A DNA stretch of 64,000 bases, taken from Kappaphycus alvarezii. Its lineage: Eukaryota; Rhodophyta; Florideophyceae; Gigartinales; Solieriaceae. Each line of letters begins with the position of its first letter. Within the stretch, counting starts at the first letter, position 1. Location: NCBI GenBank assembly GCA_002205965.3, contig NADL03000471.1:1984001-2048000 (forward strand), given 5' to 3'. Positions 21,650 through 31,929 of the stretch are shown piece by piece. The notes under the pieces are model-generated. The model had not been told where the DNA came from. It did no database searches and was given only the letters and a program-made list of their open reading frames with translations. Position numbers and translations under genes: made by a program.

Positions 21650-22640
21650 ATAACTCCCGTACGTCGGTTATCTTCAGAAAGTTTTATGTATCGTCCTCTT
21701 CGCAGCACGTTTTCAGGGAAGTCCCTCGGATACCCATCACATACTCCACCATGCAATCACGTATGAGTACATGTTCTTCCTTTGAGTAGAAGCAAACGGA
21801 ATGTTGAGCCCCGCAGAGCTCTATAACTGATGTTACGTAAATTCCCCTTGAGATGGAACCAGGCAGCCCACAGATCCAGTCAAGGTCAAGGTAACTCCTA
21901 TCCAGCTGTCGAAGACTATTATTGAAGCGGCCGCACGGAGTTTTGTAAACACCAACATGGCTAAGTACCGAGGGCCAAGGGCCTAAGTGGTTCTACCCCT
22001 TCATGAAATCGGCGAAAGAGGTACAACGAGGATGGTAACCCAACAGATCCAAGGTTTCGCAATCATTCCCGTAGTCTCGTGACCAATACTCTTCTGCTGG
22101 TCTATCAATATTGACGATTCGAAGTGGAATTGCCGCGAATACTTGCATGCAGTCATCTTCGAAGTGTGTTTGTGTGAAATGGAACTGTAAATTTCCTGTC
22201 GAAGAATGAGGGCGCCAGAGGCGAAGAAACCCTCGACATTGGGAAAGTACCTTAAAATACTTGTTGGGGTGCTTCTGACACCAGGAGTCGATCATCTTGA
22301 TGGACCGAACCTGAGAAGGTAGCTTTCTCCCCAGTACTTTGTTGACGATGATCCCGTCTTTCTGCTCTTGTTCGAAGTCCCTTTGAGGAATTTTATGGAG
22401 ACCGGTTCCTGGATGTGCCTCTTGGAATGAAAAAGTGTAAAAGTCCTAAGGGTACTCCTCTGTATCTTCGTCGACGGCAAAGAACTGCCCCATGAGACAC
22501 TTTTTGGACACCTTCTGGAATCTTCCGAACCAAGTAAGAGATTGTGCACGTCGGAAATTCTGTGTACTACGTATGGTCTTCGCGACCGAGAAGGGATCTG
22601 ATAAGGCTCAGCCTGAACACAAGCAACAAGCACGTTCCCT
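21650..22640 (-). pseudogene. Unassigned coding-like block
   Basis: Successive minus-strand frames, including ORFs 22292-22633 and 21993-22295, read like real protein broken by frame changes. Examples are HPNKYFKVLSQCRGF, FEDDCMQVF, EEYWSRDYGNDCETLDLLGY and ILEVIVSLPLSRILEEGK. The block lies downstream of the gypsy gag-protease relic, where reverse transcriptase would be expected, but none of the gypsy RT, RNase H or integrase landmarks are visible. It may be an unrelated gene remnant or a very diverged pol. No function can be assigned. Confidence 0.35.
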
Positions 22641-23024
22641 GTTAATCCCGTTTGTCACTTCGCAAGATGCAGCGATCGTGAACTTTTTCTTAATGAAAAT
22701 GATAGTAGATTCGTAGTAAGAAAGCTATACCGAAGCCATTCTCTCCTTTCCGTAGCCACTGAACGAGCCCCTGAAGAAGATATCGTCCAGACTGTCACTC
22801 ACTATCCGATATATAGAAATCCTGGTAACATCTTGACGACCTGCAAGGCGAAGAAGATTACTTCTGTTCGCTCCAATGAGAGTTGTTACATTGTTCTGAG
22901 ATTATTTCGGGTTTCTGGTGTGTTTTTGGTATCTGGGAATTGAGACAGCCGTTTCCTTGTCGCTTTCAGGCTAGCCATACTGTGGAGCGCTCCCGACTGT
23001 AGAACTTCTACTGCCGAAGGGAAG

Positions 23025-23160
23025 GCTGATGGAGGGAATGAGTTTATGGAGCGAGGGAGAGAGAGGGGGCAAGAGAATGAGAGTAGAGGAGAGAGAGAGG
23101 AGTGAGAGAGAGAGAAGTGAGGGACCAAGGAAGAGCGTTGGGAGGAGAGAAGGTGCTGAG
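23025..23160 (+). repeat. GA-rich low-complexity run
   Basis: Imperfect GAGA/GAGAGAGG repeats on the plus strand (CT on minus) directly downstream of the minus-strand TATA box, as in CT-rich 5' leaders. ORFs through it are chance. Confidence 0.9.
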
Positions 23161-23296
23161 AGAAATTACCCAGACAGAACATGGAGGGAGACCGGGGTTT
23201 ATATAGACCTCGAGGCGAGTCTATTGTTGCTTCCGGACGATCGAAGGAGGCTTCCAGAAGCCATGCAGGCGACGGAGGGAGGCTAACCCTAAACCT

Positions 23297-23329
23297 GCTT
23301 GAGCCGATCTAAAGAAGATCAGCTCAAGC
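23297..23329 (-). other. Strong stem-loop, 14-bp stem and 5-nt loop
   Basis: GCTTGAGCCGATCT (23297-23310) and AGATCAGCTCAAGC (23316-23329) are inverted copies around AAAGA. The single imperfect pair is C-A if the plus strand is transcribed but a stable U-G if the minus strand is. The other minus-strand signals here (TATA box, CT run) agree with minus transcription. It lies upstream of the TATA box in that orientation, so it may instead act as DNA. Confidence 0.8.
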
Positions 23330-23755
23330 TTACAGCACTATACAATGCATAAGCGAAACAAACAAGTTCTAGTTTGTACAGTAGACTTCAGTAAAAGATG
23401 TCTGCAATCCTCTTTTCTTGCTGTAAGCTAATACTTCATCGGTACGACGGTAAGACGTAGCTTGTCTATAGTCCAGGAAACGATGCTAGTTTCGCGAAGC
23501 AAGCATTTATTTTTCCCGGGTTCTTCAACTAGGTGGACGATTCGAGCTCTCAAAGCATCACGTCTTTTCTCCTTCTTTTCTTCTTCTTCCGTAGTACCTT
23601 CTTCACTGGTAGGATCTCCGTATGGCCCGGAATATTTATCCTCACAGATGGCTAGGGTCAGTTTTTACTCCGACGACTCAGGACCGACGTCCGAATCAGA
23701 CGTTCAATTGACTGAGGTTCCCTATCTCCTCGCCCTCTACCAGTTTCTTCTCGGT

Positions 23756-24100
23756 CTACTTAGTGTCAGGCTCCAGCGGAAGCACCAATTCTGCCGAATC
23801 AATGGTTAAGCGAACGCTCTGCGCCCCAAAATCAATGTTCGCACGGATAGCTGTGAGCGTGTTGAGACCAATTATAATGTCGAATGGGGACTTCTCGACG
23901 ACGAGAAAGTCTAATTTAACGGCTTGGTCTCCGCAAGTCGTTGGGACCTTGACCAGCAAGTTGACACAGGAAGAGCTGTCACCATTCGCAACAGTGATCC
24001 TTCTAGGCATTACCAGCGATAGGTACTGACGTCGAGACAAATCAGCTGACATGACGTCCAGTACAGATCCGGAGTCTATTATAGCCTAGACCTTGGTACC
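23756..24100 (-). pseudogene. gypsy relic retropepsin-like protease
   Basis: AIIDSGSVLDVMS (about 24085) holds the D-S-G active site of retroviral aspartic proteases. It continues in one frame for about 100 residues through LDFLVVEKSPFDIIIGLNTL, the hydrophobic flap-side and I-I-G-L motif typical of gypsy proteases. A TAG stop lies two codons before the active site (KV-stop-AIIDSG), so the copy cannot be read through from gag. The length fits the family. Confidence 0.85.
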
Positions 24101-24545
24101 GTAAATTTTGAACTGAACCAAGCGTAAAGATCGAGGACTGGAATTCGGAACGACCTCGACGCCGGAAATAGATTGTTTTCCAAACTATCGGTGCCTAACT
24201 TTGATAGCTCCTTCGGCATCTTTACGAAGGAGCTGGCCAAATATTAAACCACAATTGTCGTTTGCGTGTTCGGAAAAAACATCACAATTGCCGATGTACT
24301 CCTGAAGCTTGTTTGAGTTCTTCTTCCTGCTGTTCAATCCTTCTTCTGACGACTAATTATTCAAAATTATTCGGGGAGAGGGCTAAGCCCGGCTGCATGG
24401 CGCGAGCTGGGGTCCGGTTATGAGGCGAGAGATCGTGGTGCCTCCATGTTTGTCCTGAAGAGGCTGTTTCGGCAGTGCTTCTCCCTCGGGGCTCCTATTT
24501 GCGGCAGTGCTTCTCCCTCGAGGTTCCTATTTGCGACATTGACGC

Positions 24546-25421
24546 CTACACCCTGAGAAAATCGAGTTCAGACAAGTGTTCCTGGACGACGTTTACTCGA
24601 CCGCCTACTTCCCCCTCCTCTTTCTTCTCGGTAGCTTTTTCGAGATACGCCTTCTTTCTTCCAACGAAAGACCAGCTCGTAGTCTCTGGGTGACCTATCT
24701 TTCCACAAAGGGAACAGCGGATTTTACGGTATGGGTTCTTTTTGCGGTTCATTGCTTTATGGTCAAGCTCGTTGCAGTAAGAGCATTAGCGGTGTGATTG
24801 TTCTTCTTCGGAGCTGAAGACGGCCGAGCCCCGTTGTATCCCTTAGTCTTCCTCAGATGAATTGTCAGCTTGGAGATTATTTCATCTAGAGCATCCACCT
24901 TGTCCGCGGTACTTTTCGACCTCGAATCCGGGCGAACCAGGAGCCTTGCCGGCGGAACTTCAGCAGCGCGACTCGAAGAACAGGCAAACGCTACACAACT
25001 CGATTGAAAATCCTCCATCGCCTTGACTATTTTCGAGTAATGTTTAGGTCCCCGGAACGCCAAAAACTGCTGAAACTCTTTGTTTCGACGAGTGACGGTG
25101 CGAACATTTTCGAACCTAGCCATGCTGTCTAACCTAGCCATGTTGTCAAACCACTTTCCTCGTGGATACGCTCTATTTACTTCAAAGAACCAAGAATATC
25201 TTCTAATTTGACCCCGATTTCTAGATCTTAGCAGATGATGTGCTTGGGATCTTCCTCCTTCGCGAAATGCTCGAAAACCTTCTGTTAATCTTCGGGGTAC
25301 TTTCTCAAGTCGGGGACGCACTCACCATTCGACGCAAACGTATCGTAGTAGAAGTCGTTTTTGCGCCATATTAGTGTGCGAGGAGAGTAAGAGCTTTCTC
25401 CTCGTGGGGTTTGGACTCCAT
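24546..25421 (-). pseudogene. gag: gypsy relic gag with two degenerate zinc knuckles
   Basis: The ATG at 25421 begins MESKPHEEKALTLLAH. Two frames then alternate as the better-looking one, showing indels; the ORF 24749-25321 covers the middle and C-terminal part. Near 24780-24665 two knuckles stand 13 residues apart: CSYCNELDHKAMNR and CSLCGKIGHPETTS. Each has CX2CX4HX4 but ends in Arg (CGC) or Ser (AGC) where a fourth Cys is expected, and one base change explains each. Double knuckles followed by Trp are known in gypsy nucleocapsids. Gag would bind genomic RNA. Confidence 0.65.
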
Positions 25422-25642
25422 GGCGACATTTTCAAAGAAAAGGAAGATTTTTCGCAATTCTCTTGTGCCGTCGAAAAAGCGACGCTGGCGCGCTGGCGCT
25501 GGTAGGGTCGTTCCTTCGCAAAAGTACCATGATAAGAGTGAAGGCAGTGAGGTGGAATGTAGTAAGGTTCCCCAGAAGCTCAGGCGCTTTGGGTGCTAAG
25601 CTATATACCAGACATCCGAGCGCTCTGTGGTCGAGAATATCT

Positions 25643-25689
25643 AGTACAGTAGTGTACAGTAGTACATTACAGTAGTACACTACTGTACT
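25643..25689. repeat. Perfect 15-bp inverted repeat (TACAGTA palindrome)
   Basis: AGTACAGTAGTGTAC (25643-25657) and GTACACTACTGTACT (25675-25689) are exact inverted copies separated by 17 bases that are themselves made of AGTAGTAC/TACAGTA words. It sits in the ~100 bp between the gypsy leader and the copia B LTR. It could be a tiny inverted-repeat element or a locally expanded palindrome. Confidence 0.9.
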
Positions 25690-25714
25690 GTCAACGACAC
25701 CCCTTGCATAACTG

Positions 25715-25850
25715 TGACGGTTTGGCACAATTTTATTGGATAATAAAGGCTAATGTGCCGTACTGTGCAGTACTACCTCCGACAGCGGTGTGCTATGAAA
25801 GACTACATAAATCCAGTCGCAGTTGCTCGCTTGGCGGTCGAGTGGTATGC
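25715..25850 (+). repeat. Left LTR-like end of copia B
   Basis: Aligns with 31066-31205 through CACAATTTTATTGGATAA, CTGTGCAGTACTA, CAGTGG/CAGCGG, TATGAAAGA/TACGAAAGA and GCTTGGCG. Divergence is high, so the insertion is much older than copia A. The inner border is uncertain and no target duplication was found. Confidence 0.7.
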
Positions 25851-26260
25851 ACCTTTTAGCTGCCCTGACTCCTTCCCGACCTGCCCCCGCTCTCCAATCC
25901 AGAACATGGGAACCCTTCTCCTGTCCACCTCCTTCCACCTCTCTCCGCCGCAGACCGCAACCGCTACGAATTTCACCACTGTGCACACTACTATGCGGTC
26001 AGTTCGTACGTTTTATGACCCCGCGTTTCCGCCTTATCACAGGTATGGGCCCATGAAATCCTTCTCATAGCGGTCGGACTTTTTCAATCCTGCCAAGTTC
26101 CAGTAGTGTTAAATCCACTTCCGGTGCAATCGGCAATTTTAGTCGACATGGAAGAAGTCGAAAATTACCAAGGCATGTGGACGAAGACAAGGAACTTTAG
26201 AAGCAACAAGCCACAAAAAAATCCGATATCAAACGTTCCGCTCTAGTCCATGATGATGTA

Positions 26261-26830
26261 TGTCTCGATTGCGAGTAAAAGGGGCATTGGAGAGGTAACC
26301 TGAATGTACAAACCTAGGCTTTGCAACAGAGAGACGCCTTCTCATGCAAGAAACCAACAAAAACGGATCAAATGACAAGGCCAAAAATCCAGGTCAGGGC
26401 TTTCGGCAATTTTTTAATCGCCCCAAGGGCAGCTAAGCCTTAGAAGCGGTAAGAAGGACAAGTCAAATGTCGTTGCTGGGCAAGAATACAACAACCCAAT
26501 CTTGGAAGGGGTTTTCGCGAAGATCTTAGGATGTGTGGATAGTGTAAATACCCTTTGCCAAGCTATGGGAATGCCATTTAAGATGAAACATCTGTATTTT
26601 CTCCCATTCTTCCATAGATATGGAAAGGACTGTGCTAATTCCCAACTTGCCATAAGAATTTGGGAAATTCCAATCACTTACCTCTTCGGCACTCAAGCAC
26701 TCATCCCATAAACGTCGTATCTGGTGATGTTATTCTTCTTTTTGGTAACCAGATAAAGCTCAAATCCATATAATTTAGACCTGATAATCTCCTTCTGGTT
26801 CCCGCCGATGTGAATGGCATCTCAAAAAGA
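26261..26830 (+). pseudogene. copia B gag tail and protease
   Basis: CLDCE, a stop, then KGHWRGNL (26261-26302) is a zinc knuckle whose fourth Cys is lost. Then comes a protease-like segment, ILGCVDSVNTLCQAMGMPF (about 26526-26582), with G-C-V-D-S-V at the usual D-S/T-G position, and downstream VSGDVILLFGNQIKLKSI (about 26718-26772), the motif that follows the protease in this clade. The catalytic Asp appears lost. Frame breaks are frequent. Confidence 0.55.
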
Positions 26831-26892
26831 GTACTTTGGTCTCCTTTATATGAGTCGTTTCAAAGACTCACGCCAATGCGGTAAGAACCTAC

Positions 26893-27850
26893 ATGATGTT
26901 AGTTCCGTCAAAATTATCGCCCTTCAAGATTCCCTTCGTTTCCATAAGGTCACTCATATCTCGGAATAAGAACGACAACATTTCAATGAAGGAGCTCTCA
27001 CACCGAAAAATTGCCAGTAGATTCGCCAACCTGCTGCATGGATACGCTCATTTCTACAATAAAGATAAGAAGAAGATATGGGAATTTGCTGGCTTTTTGA
27101 ACCCTATCCTCCTACAGACATTAAAATCTATATATGATAGGGTCACATCTTGCAAGAAGACCGGTCAACCAAAGAGATCGAAGAATTTGTCGCTTAACCG
27201 AATCTCCGTCAACTTCAACGGTAATATTCAAGTAGCTTTCTTCTTCATCTCCGAGATGAAAATATCCATATCCTTCACATGGTCGACTTTTATACTACAT
27301 AATCCGCCACACCGAAACACATATAATGAAATACAGAGAGCTGCCTGATGCTGCCCGAGTTTTCAAGTCTCACTGAATAAATATACATGGACCGCCTGAC
27401 ACCGTGTCCACCGACATCTAGTGCTTCAAAATGCCCTTCACGAGGGCACTTTCGTACTTCAGCAAAAGCTTTCAACCCCGTCAAGCCCGTAAACATAACA
27501 AGTTAGGGGTTTTAGAGCGAAATAACTCTATCATGATTATCTTTATCAAACACCTGTTGATGGATGCAGAGTACTTTTCGAAGAGAAGAGGAAAGCTTGT
27601 CTCTTCGCAAGAATCTCTTCCAATGGCAATGTATTTGAGTGATATCATGTACGGTGGCAGACTTTGCAGCAGTTTTCAACTTGTGCAAGGATACGCGCCT
27701 CGCATAAATAATCTCCCGCGGATTCATATAACTTCGGAACTGATAGAGACCCACAAGAAACAAGTAGTCTGGCGCAGCCCGGCGCGTTATAGCTCGTTTT
27801 CGGAGTATGAAGATCCCAGAAATCGACACACTCGAGAAGTGGAATCGTGA
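26893..27850 (+). pseudogene. copia B integrase
   Basis: LLHGYAHFYN, WEFAGFLNPILLQTLKSI and TSCKKTGQP form a degenerate zinc-binding HHCC region in which the fourth ligand is no longer Cys. VQVAFFFISE has Ala where the first catalytic Asp would stand. HMVDFYTTKSAT follows in a neighbouring frame. The C-terminal ORF 27431-27850 carries FQLVQGYAPRINNLPRIHI and ELIETHKKQV, the post-core signature also seen in copia D. Active-site loss and frame breaks show it is dead. Confidence 0.7.
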
Positions 27851-28321
27851 CGAAGGACAATACATCTTCAAGCGTGGAGAGAAGAATGGCCGAGGCCACT
27901 GGGAGCTTCGCTGTATCAGGAGTACGAAGCCTGAAATGATATTTATCTCTATGCACAAGAACCATAGAGGTCAATCTTTGTGAGCGGCGTACGAATACAT
28001 ACGTCCAATACCAAAAATTCCCCTGTTTAAGAAGTTGGATGAAGCAGAATACCTGTTCCACGATCCTCTTCCCTTTTGGATGAAGAAGTATAGTATAGAG
28101 GATATTCATAAGTGGAATCTACGTTTTTATTAGAAGATAACACGGAGGAGATCAAAACATTCGATGAGAGTGCTGCAGATGAAATCCTTGTTAGCACCGA
28201 GGATTCGCCTTGGGGTCAGTTGAGATATCCGATAACCACATTAAAAAACGTTGACCTTACCGGACGATTTCCAAGTCAACGCAGGAACGTGCACCACCAG
28301 TATGGGCGTCATGTAACATTG

Positions 28322-28441
28322 GGGTCAGAAGAGTTACCCCACACCAGGTCAACAAAATTGGCCGATACCGGGTCGGACGAGATACCCGCGCAAGGGACAG
28401 ATGAGACTCCCAACACAGGTCAGATGAGTTACGCACAGTGA
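28322..28441 (+). repeat. Five 24-bp tandem units encoding an octapeptide
   Basis: Units start at 28322, 28346, 28370, 28394 and 28418, all in one reading frame. They read GSEELPHT, RSTKLADT, GSDEIPAQ, GTDETPNT and GQMSYAQ-stop. The middle two are the closest to a GSDEIPNT consensus and the edges are diverged. They fall in the acidic linker between integrase and reverse transcriptase of copia B. The last unit ends in TGA. Confidence 0.85.
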
Positions 28442-28550
28442 AGACCGATGAACAACATATCTTTGACAGAGAAATAAAAAGAAAGGACAGCAAGGACAGC
28501 TAGAATCGCGTGGAGGTGATTGATCTTGAAAAGACCGATTTGGGGACTCC

Positions 28551-29790
28551 TTGTCCAACAGGGAAGTCGAAGGGTGGACTTACCATCCTGCCTCCTTCGC
28601 ACTCCTTGCAAAGTTCAAACCGCACAAGATCAAGTATACTTTCAGGGGCATTGGAAGAGAACAGTTGACCGAGCTGGGATCTTTCTTTTCGCAGGAAAAA
28701 AACCGCAGTTCCAAAAATTCTTTTCACACCTCACGACCCTCCGAGGTCGGAAATAGATGTAAGGTCCCCATGCTCCAGGCACCGACCAAGTACAGGCTTG
28801 AATCTTGCGAGCTGCAACTTTTTCGGGACATCAGGTCTGCGATTTGATCACCTCCTGTTCCCGAGTCCGAACTAGAATTGGTCCCAAGATTGTTAATAGC
28901 CAAATATATCAACAATGAAAAAGCAAACTACGAAGGATGATATGAAAATGGATATAAGAGCACTACCTCCGGGATGCAATGTCATAGTCTCCCACCATTT
29001 CTTCGAGGTAAAAGACACCATAGAACTAGAAAAGCTGAAGTTGAAATACAGGTTGGTCCCTCACGGAAATATCGATCAAGATAAGTATTTTTCCGCAAAG
29101 ACTCATCAACGGCTCAGTTCCCAGTCATTCGAACACCCCTCTCTATCTCCGTAATTAATAGACTCAACACAGCCTCATTGTAGATTAAGAGCGCATATCT
29201 CCAATCGGGAGAGCTAACTCGCAACTGTTCCATCTACGTGCACCCACCCAAAAGTTGTTCCTCCAGCCCCCGACTGGTTTTTCGTTTGTTGGAACCAGCA
29301 TACTGCATAACTGAAGCAGATAGGCTAAGGCAGCTGGCGATAGAGTAAATATTCAATTCTCTAGGAATTTTTCCGGAACCTGGCTTGCAGCAAATATTCG
29401 TTAGATTGAACCAGTCTGAGGAGACCGTCCTCTTGATTGCTAAAGCTGTAGACGACACGCTTACTGCGGGCCCGCGAACCAGTATCTATTCCTTTCGGGA
29501 TCCCGTCACATCGAATTTCAAGGAAGTATATTTCACTATTTACAAGCCGATTGTGTTCAACAGATTGCACATAATGCAGTCATCCGACTTCAGCATTACT
29601 GTCTCTATGGAGGAGTATTTTTCGCCGGTGCACCAGATTCATCTTTCACGTGAACGCCTTAAGCAGAAACTCCACCCTTGCACAGTGGCAGAAATCACTG
29701 CGTCCAAAAGCTTCACAGGCCCTATGAACTTCCTTGGGCATGGGTTCATGTCACAGGCTTCTTTTGCAGCGAGCTTCTTTTAACAAAACG
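28551..29790 (+). pseudogene. copia B reverse transcriptase
   Basis: An N-terminal part, LPPGCNVIVSHHFFEVK then LKLKYRLVPHGNIDQDKYF (28970-29100), matches the fingers region of RVT_2 enzymes, where PPGAN, KxR and PHGN are conserved. The palm box LIAKAVDDTLTAG (DD at 29451-29456) lies in ORF 29385-29783. FTGPMNFLGHGFMSQASFAASF at its end is the connection to RNase H. The box reads AVDD instead of YVDD. The stretch between these parts (29155-29385) is degraded, and the first palm Asp was not identified. Confidence 0.8.
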
Positions 29791-30089
29791 TTTCGAGGTT
29801 GCTTCTGTTGTGGTTACAGTGAACAAGGTACTCAGCGAATTACTATATCTTAAGGCCTCCTTCCCCATGCCGCACCGGATGATATTGAGGATATGAGCTA
29901 CTTGGCCTTCTCCGACGCAGGCACAGCGAGGTCCGCATACCGGCAAGCATGATACATTTCAGGATTTCATCTGCCAGCGGGGGAATAATTGTATACCACG
30001 TTCTGGATTTGTATAGTGGAAAGCAGCACAGAGTCTCCTTCTCATCCATTGGGGCATAAATACCCGCAGCCACAACTTCCGCAGACAGA

Positions 30090-30425
30090 GCTTCACTCAT
30101 GGCCGAAAATCTCAATCATTTCTTTCGCAAGGAAAAGATGTTTCCATTTTTGCTCTCTGTAGACACCAGTGGACAGTATTCCGTAATCACTACTCTCCAT
30201 GAAGGAACCTATTACCACCTACGTCCAAATCTTGCAAGGCTTCTGTATTCCTGTGAAAACGAGGAGATAACCACCTTTCAATGGATCCCTGGGAAGCACA
30301 ACTTTGCTGACACACTAAACAAGAGGACCAATCATAAGTTCAGGACTTTGAAAAATACGATAACTCTTAGAGGCTTACAAGAACTTCACCTATCCAACTC
30401 AAAGCGAGTCACAGTCGTCAACTAG
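30090..30425 (+). pseudogene. copia B RNase H C-terminal part
   Basis: The ORF starting 30099 reads LSVDTSGQYSVITTLHEG, then ITTFQWIPGKHNFADTLNKRTN, ending at TAG 30423-30425. The Asp in VDTSG and the Asp in FADTLNK sit at the positions of conserved RNase H and terminal ADxLTK motifs. This is one of the few unbroken stretches of the element. Confidence 0.75.
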
Positions 30426-31065
30426 ACGCCAAAAACAGTAAGAAGCAGGCACTAGCATCAGCTGACCTCGCCTTATTTGTCGGAATTCCCTTTTTCATTC
30501 AACTTGCTCCTCCTCTTTTTCCATAGAATTGCCTCTTCTCTGCACACTTCGGCCGTTGACGCTTGCTTTTCCTAACTGGCTGCTTGGTGAACTCTTTAAT
30601 CCCTAATGCAAGCATTCAAAACACCTTTTCGGAGTTTCACCAAGAAGCTCTTTGCCGTATCATTAACTTTTCTAGCTGACATGTCAACGTCACGATATGG
30701 TCAATGCTATCCCAATCTCTATCGGTTCCACTGAGCAAGAGCAAGAGCACCCCGTGGTCCCTTTTAAGAATCCATTCCTCAACATCACTTTCACTTGGTA
30801 AGTAGAGCTTCACTTACATCAGGTGGCCAAATCTTTTCTCAATTAATGTACCTGCTTGCCTACTTCTCTTCAGTGAAAGTGGCCCAAATGACATTATTAC
30901 TTTTTCGGATTCCTTGCCGTCAACAGCAGACAAAGTGCTCGCCTAGGATGCACGAAGACATTCACCATCCGAAGAGTAGCAGAACAATGGACACAAAAGA
31001 TCCATATAAACGAATCCGCAACGATTCCGCATTCCAAATGCATTATGCGCGCATCAGGAGTAGTA

Positions 31066-31205
31066 TGATGTTTTTGCACAATTTTATTGGATAAAAACGG
31101 ATAATATGCCTAACTGTGCAGTACTATCGCCGGCAGTGGGGTACTACGAAAGAATATAAAGCCAGTTTCGGTCGTTGGCTTGGCGATCGAGGGGTACAGT
31201 CGTTC
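31066..31205 (+). repeat. Right LTR-like end of copia B
   Basis: Counterpart of 25715-25850. Homology fades after GGCGATCGAGGGGTAC, while sequence to about 31330 may still belong to the LTR. Confidence 0.65.
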
Positions 31206-31929
31206 CGGGATAATTGCATATTGACGGTTGCTGGACTCTTATACAAATATCGCGATTATTCCATTACTGAGCAGTGTGATATACGTAAAGTCACACGTGT
31301 CACACATCGCACGTTTTAAATTTCACTCATCAAGCATGTAAAAGTACAATACTCGTCCATAGTATTTTGAACGACATTGGATGCCTTTGTCTCTCGAATC
31401 TAGCGCTGAATTCTTGCTAAGACGCGTATTGGGTTCAAACCATGGCTTAAACTTGTGTCAGCCTCAATTACCCTCTTCAAATTTGATACCGCTTTCAGTT
31501 GTTCGAAATCTGATGGAAAAGGGACATCAAATTTATCGTTCCAGATCTCCTCATCTTTATAATACTGAACTAAGGGCCTCTCAACTTGGCCTAGCACTAG
31601 AACCTCCTCAGTGTGCGCATCAGTATCTTCGGCGCATAGAATACTGTTCAAATTTGTTTTGTTCGCAAGGGTGGCAAGTTGGGAGACGAGATCCTCAACA
31701 ATTCTTTCATCCTACGTCAGAATATTTTCAACCGCAGGCAACATCACCGTATATTGCTTATCTAGAGACATAAGGCCAGTTTGCATCCAAGAATTGAGAA
31801 TAATATTAGTAGGGAACGTCTCTCACACCCTTACAAGCCACTTCATAGCCGTCAGCTGAGCGATGTTGTAAAAATTGTTGACATTCTCGTCCGTTAAATC
31901 CAGAGCACACTCATATTGTCTAGCGCGAT

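Larger units (their letters stand above)
22885..23380 (-). promoter_or_regulatory. LTR- or promoter-like block within the gypsy relic
   Basis: In minus orientation the block begins near TGTACAAACTAG (23380) and contains a strong hairpin at 23297-23329, a TATA box (CTATATAAA, 23198-23206) and then a long CT-rich run (GA-rich on plus, 23025-23160). It ends near a complementary-looking TGTTACATTG (plus, 22884). This is the expected layout of a U3-TATA-R/leader region. No target duplication or second copy in the window proves an LTR, so a solo LTR and a cellular promoter both remain possible. Confidence 0.4.
23440..25421 (-). mobile_element. Ty3/gypsy-type relic: gag, protease and linker
   Basis: In the minus direction: a gag-like region from a candidate ATG at 25421, two zinc knuckles (24665-24780), an aspartic protease (about 24100-23756) and an acidic Glu/Lys-rich linker of about 100 residues (EEGTTEEEEKKEKRR, near 23600) ending at a stop near 23440. 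Stops and frame changes are frequent. A gypsy pol would continue with RT, RNase H and integrase, but the next sequence is the LTR/promoter-like block. The element is probably truncated or interrupted. An inverted leader copy at 21.0 kb shows a second member of the family. Confidence 0.7.
25715..31330 (+). mobile_element. Second Ty1/copia element, decayed (copia B)
   Basis: LTR-like sequences begin at 25715 and 31066 (both start TGA, share CACAATTTTATTGGATAA and CTGTGCAGTACTA) and are clearly diverged. Between them, in copia order on the plus strand, lie a gag knuckle (26261), protease (about 26480-26830), integrase (26893-27850), a linker with tandem repeats, reverse transcriptase (28551-29790) and RNase H (to 30425). 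All are broken by stops and frame changes. The motifs differ from copia A (PPGCNVIVSHHFFEVK, AVDDT, IPGKHNFADTL) and resemble a separate clade, perhaps GalEa-like; that clade name is a guess. The right LTR end is not defined. Confidence 0.8.

Noticed and set aside
23286-23297. Interstitial telomere repeat (CCCTAAA-like)
   Set aside because: Only about one and a half units (AACCCTAAACC); too short to mean anything.
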